In this document: in pieces, positions 7,755 through 16,788 of the stretch
How the letters are laid out: every line of letters starts with the position of its first letter
Numbering within the stretch: the stretch's first letter is position 1
NCBI GenBank assembly: GCA_038240605.1
Contig: JBBSDP010000002.1
Coordinates: 62,001-126,000 of the forward strand
DNA: 64,000 nt
Direction: 5' to 3'
Origin: JBBSDP01 sp038240605
GTDB lineage: Bacteria > Planctomycetota > Phycisphaerae > Tepidisphaerales > Tepidisphaeraceae
The notes under the pieces: model-generated
The model's input: the letters and a program-made list of their open reading frames with translations, nothing else
Told to the model about the DNA's origin: nothing
The model's database searches: none
Translations under genes and position numbers: made by a program

Positions 7755-10208
7755 ATGATGGACGGACTTCGGATGCGACGCGATCGGGCGGGGAACTTTT
7801 TCCGGCTGCTGGCGATGGCACTCTGTTCGTGCGCGCTCATCACGCCGGTTGCACGGGGATCCGCCGAAGAGCGCGCGGTTGCCATCGCGTTCTTTGAACT
7901 GCACGTCCGCCCGACGCTGATCGGCCGCTGCTTTTCCTGTCACGGTCCAACCGCGCAGCCGCCACGGGGAAACTTACGGCTCGATACGCGCGCGGTGCTG
8001 CTTGCCGCGCGCGGAGCCGGGAAACCGGCCCTCATCGTCCCGGGAGATCCGGACAAGAGCGAGATCGTGATCCTGCTGCGCCACGGAATCGAGGATGTTA
8101 ACGCTCTGCCGGCTCACCGGCTCACGGCCGACCAGCTTGTTGACATCGAGACGTGGGTGCGCCGCGACGCGATCACGCCCGACGACAACCTGGCTCCCTC
8201 CGGCGCGCCTGTGCCGCACCCGGATCTCTCCGCGGCGCGGAAGTTCTGGTCATTGCGGCCGGTCCAGGAGCAACCGCTGCCGGCGGTTCATCTGCCGGCG
8301 TGGTCGCAGAATCCGATCGACCGATTCGTGCTCGCGAAAATGCAGGAGAAGGGCGTTCACCCGGTGGCCGCCGCCGATAAGCGGACGCTCCTGCGCCGGG
8401 CGACGTTTGACCTGACTGGCCTGCCGCCCACGCCGGAGGAGATCATCGCGTTCCTGGCCGATACCTCGCCCGATGCGTTCGCCCACGTGATCGACCGGCT
8501 GCTGGCCTCACCGCGCTATGGCGAGCGATGGGGTCGCCACTGGCTGGACGTCGCCCATTACTCCGACACCGCGGGCGAAGATGCGGATTTCCCGATTCCC
8601 GAGGCGGCGCGCTATCGCGATTGGGTGATCGATGCCTTCAACCAGGACAAGCCGTACGAGCAGTTCGTGAAGGAGCAGATCGTCGGTGACCTGATGCCGG
8701 CGCGCGATGAGGCGGACCGCCGTCAGAAGATCATCGCCACGGGTTACCTGGCGATGTCGCGCCGGTTCGGGGTCGCGCCTGAGCACGAGATGCAGTTGAC
8801 GATCGCCGACACGATCGACACCCTGGGCCGCTCGGTGCTGGGCGCCACGCTAGGCTGCGCCCGCTGCCACGACCACAAGTTCGACCCGTTCTCGATGCGC
8901 GATTACTACGCGCTCTACGGAATCTTCGAGAGCACGAACTACGCCTTCCCCGGATCTGAAGAGCGGCCGTTCCAGATCGGGTTCGCGCCGCTGATCGATC
9001 CGGCCAAGGCCTCGGAAGTGCTTAAGCCATACGAGGCGTCGCTGGCGGCGGCGGAAGCGGACGTGCGGCGCACGTTCGATGCCCGCGCCAAGGCCACAGA
9101 TGCTCCGACGTATCAGCGACTCACCGGCGAATGGGAGCGAGCGAAGAATCACCGCAATGACGTGTCGCATCATGCGCCGGTCATCGAAGCAGCGTACGGC
9201 GTCTCCGAGGGAACGCCCCACGACGCCTGCATCCAGAAGCGCGGTGAGCCGGGCGACCCGGGCGACTCGATTGCCCGCGGATTTCCGGAAGTGCTTGGCG
9301 GGCAGCGTCTGCCGCCCGACGAGCACGGGAGTGGACGCCTTCCTCTCTCGAACTGGCTGACCGACCCGGCCAACCCGCTGTTTGCGCGAGTCATGGTCAA
9401 CCGCATCTGGCAGTACCATTTTGGCAAGGGGATCGTTCAGACGCCGAGCGACTTCGGCAACCGCGGCAAGCCCCCCACTCATCCGGAACTACTGGACTTC
9501 CTGGCAAAGCGGTTCGTTGATAGTGGCTGGTCGATCAAGGCGATGCACCGGCTGGTGATGACCTCGCAGGCTTACCAGCTATCGGCTACCGACGATGCGG
9601 CCAACACACAGGCTGATGCGGCAGATGATTTCCTCTGGCAATTCCGCCGGCAACGGCTTGATGCCGAGGAGATCCGCGATGCGATCCTGGCGGTGAGCGG
9701 CAACCTCGACCTGTCGCGGCCCGGTCCGCATCCCTTTCCGCCGCGCGACGGTTGGCACTTTACGCAGCACGCGGCCTTTGCGGCGATCTATCCGTCGATG
9801 CATCGCGGCGTCTACGTGATGCAGCAGCGCATCAAGCGGCATCCGTTCTTCGTCCTTTTCGACGGCGCTGATCCGAACCTGAGCACCGCGGAGCGGTCGG
9901 TCAGCGTCACGCCGCTCCAGGCACTCTTCATGATGAACGATCCGTTCGTCGAAGAAGAATCGATGGCATTCGCCGGCCGCCTCCGCACCGCCCGCGACAC
10001 GCAGGACGGACAGATCGAGCTGGCGTACGAATTGGCCTACGGCCGCCCGCCGGAGGCCGATGAATATTCAGAGGCCCGCGCGTACCTCGCTCAATATGTG
10101 CAGAAGCTGGCGGCGACGAACATCCCCGCCGGCAAGCGGGAGACGGCGGCGCTGGCGAGCCATCTGCGATCGATCTTCAGCAGCAATGAATTCCTGTTCG
10201 TCGAGTAG
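7755..10208 (+). CDS. PSD1 / DUF1549 / DUF1553 cytochrome-type protein
   Basis: An 817-residue exported protein of the planctomycete PSD1 family. After a signal peptide (FFRLLAMALCSCALITPV) comes a cytochrome c-like PSC1 domain with the single heme motif CFSCH. DUF1549 follows (WSLRPV through RYGERWGRHWLDVAHY) and includes LGCARCHDHKFDPF, then DUF1553 (NWLTDPANPLFARVMVNRIWQYHFG through LLRSIFSSNEFLF). Start choice: ATG at 7755 or 7773; both give the signal peptide, whereas frames open further upstream cross the palindromic element. The role is not established; neighbours of this type are usually paired with DUF1501, as here (38 bp downstream). It is slightly short because no LamG insert is present. 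Confidence 0.9.
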   Translation: MMDGLRMRRDRAGNFFRLLAMALCSCALITPVARGSAEERAVAIAFFELHVRPTLIGRCFSCHGPTAQPPRGNLRLDTRAVLLAARGAGKPALIVPGDPDKSEIVILLRHGIEDVNALPAHRLTADQLVDIETWVRRDAITPDDNLAPSGAPVPHPDLSAARKFWSLRPVQEQPLPAVHLPAWSQNPIDRFVLAKMQEKGVHPVAAADKRTLLRRATFDLTGLPPTPEEIIAFLADTSPDAFAHVIDRLLASPRYGERWGRHWLDVAHYSDTAGEDADFPIPEAARYRDWVIDAFNQDKPYEQFVKEQIVGDLMPARDEADRRQKIIATGYLAMSRRFGVAPEHEMQLTIADTIDTLGRSVLGATLGCARCHDHKFDPFSMRDYYALYGIFESTNYAFPGSEERPFQIGFAPLIDPAKASEVLKPYEASLAAAEADVRRTFDARAKATDAPTYQRLTGEWERAKNHRNDVSHHAPVIEAAYGVSEGTPHDACIQKRGEPGDPGDSIARGFPEVLGGQRLPPDEHGSGRLPLSNWLTDPANPLFARVMVNRIWQYHFGKGIVQTPSDFGNRGKPPTHPELLDFLAKRFVDSGWSIKAMHRLVMTSQAYQLSATDDAANTQADAADDFLWQFRRQRLDAEEIRDAILAVSGNLDLSRPGPHPFPPRDGWHFTQHAAFAAIYPSMHRGVYVMQQRIKRHPFFVLFDGADPNLSTAERSVSVTPLQALFMMNDPFVEEESMAFAGRLRTARDTQDGQIELAYELAYGRPPEADEYSEARAYLAQYVQKLAATNIPAGKRETAALASHLRSIFSSNEFLFVE

Positions 10209-10245
10209 AAGTAAAAGGACGAAGCGCGTTTCCGGGAAGTTTTCC

Positions 10246-11661
10246 ATGCGATCGACTGATTCCTTCACGCCCAACGTTTCCACGCGGCGGGCCATGATGC
10301 GCTCGCTGGTCGGCGGCTCGCTGCTGTTGCCGGGGATCCTTTCGGAGCTGCTGTCCGCGGGATCGGCGATGGCATCTGCTTTGCCCAGCATGGCGGGCGC
10401 CGTGGATCCGCTCCTGCCCCGCGCCGCCCATTTCCCCGCCAAGGCCAAGCGAGTGATCTTTCTGTACATGAGCGGTGGGTGCTCGCACGTCGATTCGTTC
10501 GATTACAAGCCGAAGCTGATCTCCGATCACGATAAGGCGGTGAAGGAGGGAAAGTTCCTCAAGCGCCCCAACTGGCAATTCAAGCCACGCGGCCAGTCGG
10601 GCACGTACGTGAGCGAGCTGTTCCCGCACATGGCGTCGGTCGCCGACGAGCTGTGCGTCGTGAACTCGCTCAAGGGAGACCACAACAATCACTTTGAGGC
10701 GACGCTGGGCATCCACACGGGCTCGGTCACCTTCGCGCGGCCGAGCATGGGGAGCTGGGTGAGTTATGGGCTGGGGACGATGAACCAGAACCTCCCCTCG
10801 TTCGTCGCGCTCGTACCGAAGTTGCCGTACGCCGGCGGCCAGGTGTGGGGTTCAGACTTCCTGCCCGCCTGCCATCAGGGAGTGCGGGTGATCCCCGGCA
10901 ATGATCCGATCCCCGACATGAGCCGCCGGGCGGCGACCGCCGAGCTTCAGCAGATGGAGCTGGGGCTGCTCCGTTCGATGAATCGGCGTCACGCACTGCG
11001 GCGCGAGAACGACCTGTTGCTGGCCGGCCGCATCAAGTCGTTCGAGACTGCCGCCGGCATGCAGCAGGCAGCGCCGGAGGCGTTTGACCTCTCGGGCGAA
11101 AGCGACGCGACGCTGGCCCTTTACGGCCTGCCGCGCGGGTCCACGCAGGGATTCGCCTGGCAATGCCTGGTCGCGCGACGGCTCGCCGAACGTGGGGTGC
11201 GCTTCATCGAGTTGATCGACGTCGGCTCCAGCGACAACTGGGACGCGCATGGCGACATGAACACGCACGCGCCACTCGCGAAGAACGTCGACAAGCCGGC
11301 CGCCGCCCTGATCAAGGACCTCAAGCTCCGCGGCATGCTGGAAGACACGCTGGTCGTCTGGACGACGGAATTCGGCCGCACCCCCTTCGTCTCCCAGCCG
11401 GGCCATGCCGGCCGAGAGCACCACGCCAGCTGCTTCAGCTCGTGGCTGGCGGGCGGCGGCGTGAAGCCGGGGATGACTTTCGGTAAGAGCGACGAATACG
11501 GCATCGCCCCCGCCGAGAATCCCGTCCACGTGCACGACTTCCACGCGACGATCCTCGCCCTGCTAGGCCTCAACCACGAGAAGCTCACCTACCGCCACGC
11601 CGGCCGGGACTTCCGATTGACGGATGTTTCGGGGAACGTGGTGCGCGAAATCATCGCGTGA
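10246..11661 (+). CDS. DUF1501 protein (sulfatase-like fold, Tat-exported)
   Basis: A 471-residue DUF1501 protein. The N-terminus STRRAMMRSLVGG followed by a hydrophobic run looks like a twin-arginine signal, implying export in a folded state. DUF1501 has an alkaline-phosphatase/sulfatase-like fold; here FLYMSGGCSHVDSFDYKP, WTTEFGRTPF and GREHH are typical conserved blocks. It follows the DUF1549/DUF1553 gene by 38 bp on the same strand and almost certainly forms an operon with it, a pairing repeated many times in planctomycete genomes. The substrate is unknown; polysaccharide or sulfated-glycan use is often suggested. The ATG at 10246 gives the Tat motif near the N-terminus, whereas upstream in-frame sequence overlaps the preceding gene. 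Confidence 0.9.
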   Translation: MRSTDSFTPNVSTRRAMMRSLVGGSLLLPGILSELLSAGSAMASALPSMAGAVDPLLPRAAHFPAKAKRVIFLYMSGGCSHVDSFDYKPKLISDHDKAVKEGKFLKRPNWQFKPRGQSGTYVSELFPHMASVADELCVVNSLKGDHNNHFEATLGIHTGSVTFARPSMGSWVSYGLGTMNQNLPSFVALVPKLPYAGGQVWGSDFLPACHQGVRVIPGNDPIPDMSRRAATAELQQMELGLLRSMNRRHALRRENDLLLAGRIKSFETAAGMQQAAPEAFDLSGESDATLALYGLPRGSTQGFAWQCLVARRLAERGVRFIELIDVGSSDNWDAHGDMNTHAPLAKNVDKPAAALIKDLKLRGMLEDTLVVWTTEFGRTPFVSQPGHAGREHHASCFSSWLAGGGVKPGMTFGKSDEYGIAPAENPVHVHDFHATILALLGLNHEKLTYRHAGRDFRLTDVSGNVVREIIA

Positions 11662-11694
11662 GAGTGAAGTTCTGTCTTAAACTTAATCTTAATC

Positions 11695-12051
11695 ATGAAG
11701 TCGGCCGGATCGGCCGGGCTGGTGATCGGCGTGGTGCTGTTGCTCGCCAACAACCCGCGCCGGAATCTGCCGCAACTTTCATACGGACGGTTGAGCAGGC
11801 CACTCGTGGGCGCCCTCGCGTGCTGCGTGGCGGCGTCCGTCGCCCTGGGGATACTCGGGTATCACGGCGCGCTCACCTGGACTTCGGCGGACTTGCGAAT
11901 GCTGGTGCACGATGGACTGTTCCGTCCACAGCGGTTCCTGTGCGTGTATGGAATCCACCTGGGCGCGTATGTGGGCGGGGTGATCGGCGCGATGGCCGGT
12001 GTGGGGTGGGTTCTTCGATCGCGCGTAAGAGTCCGAACGAGGGAACGATGA
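11695..12051 (+). CDS. Small membrane protein, probably an N-terminally truncated remnant
   Basis: A 118-residue protein with about three hydrophobic segments (residues 5-18, 37-56 and 84-106). Its second half has RPQRFLCVYGIHLGAYVGGVIGA, which resembles the C-terminal half of a planctomycete four-helix membrane protein that normally begins with an extra helix and a periplasmic loop. An in-frame stop at 11665-11667 excludes that N-terminus, so the gene may be a 5' deletion remnant. The comparison is from memory and unsure. Function unknown. It follows the DUF1501 gene by 33 bp with no visible SD. Confidence 0.45.
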   Translation: MKSAGSAGLVIGVVLLLANNPRRNLPQLSYGRLSRPLVGALACCVAASVALGILGYHGALTWTSADLRMLVHDGLFRPQRFLCVYGIHLGAYVGGVIGAMAGVGWVLRSRVRVRTRER

Positions 12052-12094
12052 AGGGCGAACGATGAGCGATGAATCGGGTCGTTGAGCTTTGGAA

Positions 12095-12156
12095 GTTGAA
12101 TGTTGAATGTTGAATGCGAACGTCCAACGTTCAACGTCCAACGTCCAACGTCCCAC
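12095..12156. repeat. Heptanucleotide array R1
   Basis: TTGAATG repeated three times, then CGTCCAA/CGTTCAA repeated about five times with small changes. All units are 7 bp and the two halves are partly complementary, so the tract can fold into a hairpin. It lies between a probable gene remnant and the end of the HDOD-GGDEF gene. Confidence 0.8.
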
Positions 12157-12196
12157 ATCAAACGCTTGACGCTCGACTCTGAACCTAAACTCTAGA

Positions 12197-13717
12197 TCAG
12201 GCTGCCGGCTTGGCGGCGGGCTTGCGAAGGCTGAAGACGCGGACGCAGTTGCGGCCGGCACGCTTGGCGGCATAGACGGCCATGTCGGCTGCCTTGAGGA
12301 GCTGCGCCGGCTCGGTGAAGGGCCCGCCGATCTCGAAGCTGGCGACGCCGATGCTTGCGGTCACCGGCAACGTCACGTTCGTGCAGGGGACTGGCTTGGC
12401 GGCGATCGCACGGCGGATGCTCTCGGCGATCGCCGAGGCGGTCTGCCGGCCCGTCCCTGGAAGCACAAGGACCATTTCCTCGCCCCCGTAACGGGCCGCG
12501 AGGTCGTCGGTGCGCGCGGCGGTGAGGAGCAGCTTGCCGAGCGAGCGGAGGACGTCGTCGCCGGTCTGGTGGCCATGGGTGTCGTTGACGGATTTGAACT
12601 TATCCAGGTCGAGCATCAGGAGTGAGAGCGGCTTGCCGAGGCGATTGGCTTCAGCAAATTTGGCCGCTAGGAACTGATCGAATCGAGCCCGATTCGAAAG
12701 GCCCGTGAGCCCGTCGGTAATTGCCTGTTTCTGGAGCGCCTCGTTCTGCTCGGCCAGGTTGCTCGCCTGCTGCTGGAGGACGTTGGCGTGCTGCTGCGAC
12801 TGGAGCGTGATCTCCACCAGCGCCTCGTTCGCCTTCTTGAGGACCGCCTCGTAGTTGGCGGCGGAGCCGATGTTGATCTCGAAGAGTGATGCGACTTCCT
12901 TGGTGCGCTGACCGATCTCGTCGAGCAGCGCGTCGCAGTCGGTCTCGTTCATCTGGTACTGCGTCTTGCACATCGTGCGCACGGCGGCGATCGCGGCCGC
13001 CGGCATCTCATCGACGAATACGTCGGCGCATCGGCCGGCCAGGCTGACCAGCTCGGTCAGCTTCCGGAGGCTCACGTCAGCGACGTTCTCGGGCGCGTGA
13101 TGAAATCCGATCGGTGTCGTGAGCAGCGGGGGCAGCTTCCATTGCGTCGCGAGCATGCCGCCGACCTCGGCGTGGTCGCTGCCCAGCACCTGCCGTTCGA
13201 TCGCGGCCAGCTCGGCGTGAGATGCGGCGCGGGCGTTGATCTCCCCGTACTCCTCGCCCAGCACCTGGTCGAGGACCAGCATGCCGATGTCCATCAGCAA
13301 CGCCGCCAGGAACGCTTCTTCCTGCTGCACGACGTTGAGCTTGATGGCGAGCGTGCGCGCCGCGGTGGCGGCGAAGATGCTGCGCTTCCAGTAATCCAGA
13401 TGCTTGAACCCGCGTCCCTTGGTCTTGGTCAGGTTGCTGACCAGCGAGAAGCCGAGCACCAGCGTCTTGACCGACTGGAGGCCAAGGATGACCAGCGCGT
13501 GGCTGATCGTCCCGACGTGCTGGCTGCGGGCATAGAAGCTGGAGTTGACGGTGCGAAGGATCTTGGTGGAGAGGGCCGGGTCCCGCGAGATGATCCGCGC
13601 GATCTCGGCGATGTCGACGTCCGCCTTCTGCGCCAGGTCGATCACCTGCATGGCCACCGACGGGAGCGAGGGCAGGTTGGGGCACTGCTTGATTCGATTG
13701 GCCAGTTGTTCATTCAT
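12197..13717 (-). CDS. HDOD-GGDEF diguanylate cyclase
   Basis: A 506-residue cytoplasmic signalling protein. An HDOD domain spans about residues 10-215 (DPALSTKILRTVNSSFY, HALVILGLQ and the degenerate HD region). A helical/coiled-coil linker (about 285-335) is rich in Gln, and a GGDEF domain occupies about 338-490. The active-site loop is GGEEM, expected to be catalytic for c-di-GMP synthesis. An RTDD inhibitory I-site lies five residues upstream, allowing product feedback. DLDKFKSVND and THGHQTGDD are the usual metal and substrate-binding blocks. HDOD proteins often act in motility, attachment or stress control. The input signal is not evident. No neighbour suggests a specific pathway. Confidence 0.93.
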   Translation of the reverse strand: MNEQLANRIKQCPNLPSLPSVAMQVIDLAQKADVDIAEIARIISRDPALSTKILRTVNSSFYARSQHVGTISHALVILGLQSVKTLVLGFSLVSNLTKTKGRGFKHLDYWKRSIFAATAARTLAIKLNVVQQEEAFLAALLMDIGMLVLDQVLGEEYGEINARAASHAELAAIERQVLGSDHAEVGGMLATQWKLPPLLTTPIGFHHAPENVADVSLRKLTELVSLAGRCADVFVDEMPAAAIAAVRTMCKTQYQMNETDCDALLDEIGQRTKEVASLFEINIGSAANYEAVLKKANEALVEITLQSQQHANVLQQQASNLAEQNEALQKQAITDGLTGLSNRARFDQFLAAKFAEANRLGKPLSLLMLDLDKFKSVNDTHGHQTGDDVLRSLGKLLLTAARTDDLAARYGGEEMVLVLPGTGRQTASAIAESIRRAIAAKPVPCTNVTLPVTASIGVASFEIGGPFTEPAQLLKAADMAVYAAKRAGRNCVRVFSLRKPAAKPAA

Positions 13718-13868
13718 TCAGGCGAGCTCCGCGCAAGGCGTTCAGGCCGGGCCAACCGTATACATGACATGCCCGTCACCCATTATCGACAGGGCGTTGC
13801 ATAACCTTGCGTGCCAGCGCGATTTCCCTGATCCGCCCGAGAGTCGGGGCGTCCCAATTTTAGCAATT

Positions 13869-13901
13869 TTCAGTAAAGAAAATCCCCGCCGAAGCGGGGC
13901 T
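13869..13901 (-). terminator. Intrinsic terminator of the TlpA-like gene
   Basis: On the minus strand, GCCCCGC-TTCG-GCGGGG forms a 6 bp GC stem capped by a stable UUCG tetraloop, followed by ATTTTCTTT. It lies about 40 bp after the stop codon at 13942. Confidence 0.8.
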
Positions 13902-13941
13902 GGTTCATGAATCGAGATCGTCAGATGCCCAAACAGGCAAA

Positions 13942-15240
13942 TTATTTTTCCTCAAGCAGCGCCGCTACCGTCTTGTGCATCTCCGCCTCGGTGCCGGGAC
14001 CGAAACCAACGAACACCTTCTTGACGATGCCATCCTTGCCAATAATCACAGTCTCTGGAATAGCCTGAGCGGCGTAGTTCTTGGCGGTGGCGCCGTCGGT
14101 GTCCAACAGCACGGGAACGGTCAGCTTCGTGCTATCCACGAATTTCCGCACCTCGTCCTTTTCCTCCTGAAGGTTCACCGCGAAGACCTTCAACCCGGCG
14201 GCCTTCTTCTCATCGTACAGCTTGTTGAGGTGCGGAAGCGACTGACGGCACGGACCACACCACGTCGCCCAGAAATCGACGATCACCACGCTTCCTTTCA
14301 GGTCGGCCAGGGCGACGGACTTGCCGTCCAGGCCAGTCAGCTTGAAGTCCGGCGCGGGCTTGCCCTGAAGGGCAGTCGCCGGGCTCTGTTCCTCACCGCC
14401 ACCGCCGCCCGCGGCGAGATCGCGGGCTCCTTGCGGCGGTTTCCAGGCAAACTGCTGGTCCTGGACCGTGGCATCGGGCGTCACGGTCGTGTAGTCCACC
14501 GTGATCATCGCGTGCTTCACATCGGGTGTGCCACGGCTTTCCAGCAACGGCTTCACGTCCGTGCGCGCCTGGCGCACCAGGTGGGACTGCGGGTCGACAA
14601 GGAGCGTGAGCCGTCGCTTGTCCTTCATGTCCACGTTCAAGGTCGCGTAGTTGTTGTCGCCGAGCTTCGTGTCCTCGCCCTTGGAAAGTTCCGTGGCGCC
14701 GGTGGTGAGCTCCGCGACGGCGTCCTTCGCGACCGCCAACTGAAGCGACGGGTTCTGCGTCGGGATCACGTCCGAGAGCGGCTGGGGGAGTTCCCTGGTT
14801 GCGGTCCGCTCCCTGGCGGCATCGCTCGACGTATAAATGTTGCGGCTCTTGAGGTACGAGTAGGCCTTTTCCCCGGTCGAGCCCCAGGTCATCTCGTCCT
14901 TTTCGTCCTTCAGGGTGTGACGGAACTTGTTGGGCGCCTGGTAGCTGGCCGTGAAGGTGGTGCTCTGCTGCTGCTTCTGCCCCGCGGCCTCGATGTCGCT
15001 GGACAACGTGCCGGCCAGGCCAAGGCTCTTCAATTTCCCGTACGCCTCGTTCACCTGGTCGAGGAGCTGCCTGGCGTCGGCGCTGACCTTGGCGGTTGCG
15101 GCGGGCTTCTCCGTCGCGGCCGGCTGAGTTGCAGGCGGAGCGACGAACTTTACGTCCGGGGCGTCTTCGGCCAGGAGGACACCACTGCCGAGCGCGATCG
15201 CGGCCAGTGTTACAATTCGAGCAAAGCTACGCGAAGACAT
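13942..15240 (-). CDS. Exported DUF2092-like / TlpA-type thioredoxin fusion
   Basis: A 432-residue secreted protein. The signal peptide is FARIVTLAAIALGSGVLLA, then a TQP/Ala-rich linker. The N-terminal domain (about 50-270) resembles LolA/DUF2092-type lipid-binding beta sheets (FTASYQAPNKFRHTLKD, LLVDPQSHLVRQ). The C-terminal domain (about 293-430) is a TlpA/ResA-like thioredoxin with VDFWATWCGPCRQSLPHL, so a CGPC active site, and the cis-Pro in QAIPETVIIG. It probably reduces or isomerises disulfides in the periplasm. Start: ATG at 15240 with GGAGG 6 bases upstream; an upstream in-frame ATG at 15306 lacks this. It is divergent from the SIMPL gene and followed by its own terminator. Confidence 0.88.
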   Translation of the reverse strand: MSSRSFARIVTLAAIALGSGVLLAEDAPDVKFVAPPATQPAATEKPAATAKVSADARQLLDQVNEAYGKLKSLGLAGTLSSDIEAAGQKQQQSTTFTASYQAPNKFRHTLKDEKDEMTWGSTGEKAYSYLKSRNIYTSSDAARERTATRELPQPLSDVIPTQNPSLQLAVAKDAVAELTTGATELSKGEDTKLGDNNYATLNVDMKDKRRLTLLVDPQSHLVRQARTDVKPLLESRGTPDVKHAMITVDYTTVTPDATVQDQQFAWKPPQGARDLAAGGGGGEEQSPATALQGKPAPDFKLTGLDGKSVALADLKGSVVIVDFWATWCGPCRQSLPHLNKLYDEKKAAGLKVFAVNLQEEKDEVRKFVDSTKLTVPVLLDTDGATAKNYAAQAIPETVIIGKDGIVKKVFVGFGPGTEAEMHKTVAALLEEK

Positions 15241-15391
15241 GGTTCCTCCAATCGATTGAATCGTTCCTTCGAACTTGGTCCGCGATTGTAGGCGGTCAGT
15301 CTCCACAACGCGAGAATTCGAGCGAAACTATCGCCGATCGTGCGCGTGTCCTCACACGGTAATTCGAACACAAACCCAAAGGGAACCTCTT

Positions 15392-16144
15392 ATGCGCCCA
15401 ACCGCCGTTGCGATCATGGTGTTATCGTCGATCTTCGTATCCCGGTCGTTCGCCGACGAGGCCGCGGGTGCTAACCCCCGGCTCATCAACGTGTCTGGTG
15501 AGTCAGTCGTGTACGTCGTCCCCGACCAGGCGGTCGTCTCGTTCGGCATCGAAACGTTCAACGAAAACCTCGACAAAGCCAAGGCCGCCAACGACGAGGC
15601 GGGCACCCGGCTCGTAAAGGCGATCAAGGCGATCGGCGTGGAACCGCGCAAGATCCAGACCGACACGCTTCAGATTGCGATCGAATACCCCTCGGGCCAC
15701 GCGTGGGAAGGCATCCGCGGATATTTCGCCCGGCGCGCCTACTCGGTCACGCTCAAAGACATCAAGCAGTTCGATGCCCTGATCGACACGGGACTGAAGA
15801 ACGGCGCGAACCAACTGATGGGCTTCGAGTTCCGTACCACCGAATTGCGCAAGTATCGCGATCAGGCGCGGGCCGCCGCCATCAAGGCCGCCAGGGAGAA
15901 GGCCAACGATCTGGCCGGCGGACTTCAGTGCGCGGTGGGCAAGCCGCGGACGATCAACGAAGGGTCCGTCTCCTACTACGGCGGGTACAACCGCTGGGGC
16001 ATGCAATTTCAGCAGATGGCGCAGAACTCCGTACAATTCGCGCCTGGAGGCGGTGGCGCCGCCGATGAGCCGGAAGACCTGCCCCTGGGCCAAATCGGGG
16101 TGCGGGCGCAGGTGAGCGTGACGTTCGACCTAGTGCCGAACTGA
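15392..16144 (+). CDS. Exported SIMPL (DUF541) domain protein
   Basis: A 250-residue periplasmic protein. Signal peptide MRPTAVAIMVLSSIFVSRSFA, then a SIMPL domain from about residue 30: INVSGESVVYVVPDQAVVSFGIET, the helical segment AREKANDLAGGL, and the closing beta strand VSVTFDLV. The family forms multimeric assemblies linked to oxidative stress and cell-envelope functions, but no enzyme activity is established. AAGGGA sits upstream of the ATG at 15392. A Tyr/Gly-rich surface stretch occurs near 200-215. It is divergent from the TlpA-like gene with a 151 bp intergenic region that must carry both promoters. Confidence 0.88.
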   Translation: MRPTAVAIMVLSSIFVSRSFADEAAGANPRLINVSGESVVYVVPDQAVVSFGIETFNENLDKAKAANDEAGTRLVKAIKAIGVEPRKIQTDTLQIAIEYPSGHAWEGIRGYFARRAYSVTLKDIKQFDALIDTGLKNGANQLMGFEFRTTELRKYRDQARAAAIKAAREKANDLAGGLQCAVGKPRTINEGSVSYYGGYNRWGMQFQQMAQNSVQFAPGGGGAADEPEDLPLGQIGVRAQVSVTFDLVPN

Positions 16145-16317
16145 GCGTGTGCGGCAACAAGATTTCCGGCGCTGCATATAAGCTAATAGTGAGGTAGGAA
16201 CGAAGGCCGGTAAGTGGAAGCGGACGGCTGGTTAGGCAAATCGCCCGCTGATAAGGTTGTGCATCAAAGTTTAAGAATCTCTCCCAATTTACAACCCTTT
16301 TCGGGTGAGGAGTTCGC

Positions 16318-16644
16318 ATGAAGATCGTATCGCTCGCGTTGTTTTCGATGATGTGCGTTGCCCTGATGACCGCCTTCACGTCGGCCGCCGACGAGAAGAC
16401 CGAGGTCACGCTCAAGGGTAAGGCCACATGCGCCAAGTGCGATCTGGGCAAGACCGAGAAGTGCCAGGCCGCCCTGGTCGTGACGCAGGACGGCAAAGAG
16501 GTCGTCTACTACGTCAAGGGCAAGGAAGGCGCCGCCCTCCATAAGGAAGTCTGCAAGGCCCCGAAAGACGGCGTCACCATTACCGGCACCGTCAGCGAGG
16601 TCGATGGCCAGAAGTGGATCACCGCGACGAAGGTCGAGAGCTGA
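16318..16644 (+). CDS. Small exported Cys-rich protein (DUF6370-like)
   Basis: A 108-residue protein with a signal peptide (MKIVSLALFSMMCVALMTAF) and four mature cysteines: CAKC at 39-42 region, C in EKCQ, and C in KEVCK. The mature part is one small beta domain beginning VTLKGKATCAKCDLG and ending ITGTVSEVDGQKWITATKVES. It matches my memory of the planctomycete family DUF6370; function unknown, with metal binding or disulfide pairing plausible. GAGGAG lies 5 bases before the ATG. It ends at a strong bidirectional terminator. Confidence 0.82.
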   Translation: MKIVSLALFSMMCVALMTAFTSAADEKTEVTLKGKATCAKCDLGKTEKCQAALVVTQDGKEVVYYVKGKEGAALHKEVCKAPKDGVTITGTVSEVDGQKWITATKVES

Positions 16645-16690
16645 TCCGCCAGCACATTACCGGCTGATCATCTACTGATCAGTGGTTAAA

Positions 16691-16753
16691 AAAAACGCGA
16701 AGCAATTGTGCAAGACGCTCGTCGAGTCGTCTTCTCAATTGCTTCGCGTTTTT
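16691..16753. terminator. Bidirectional intrinsic terminator
   Basis: A perfect 18 bp inverted repeat (16691-16708 and 16736-16753) begins with A5 and ends with T5, so it gives a T-tract on either strand. The inner 27 bases extend the stem further (AAGACG...CGTCTT). It sits between the stops of the convergent genes at 16644 and 16789 and serves both. Confidence 0.93.
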
Positions 16754-16788
16754 CCGCGCTATGCGTTCGCTTGAATCCGCGTGGGGAT

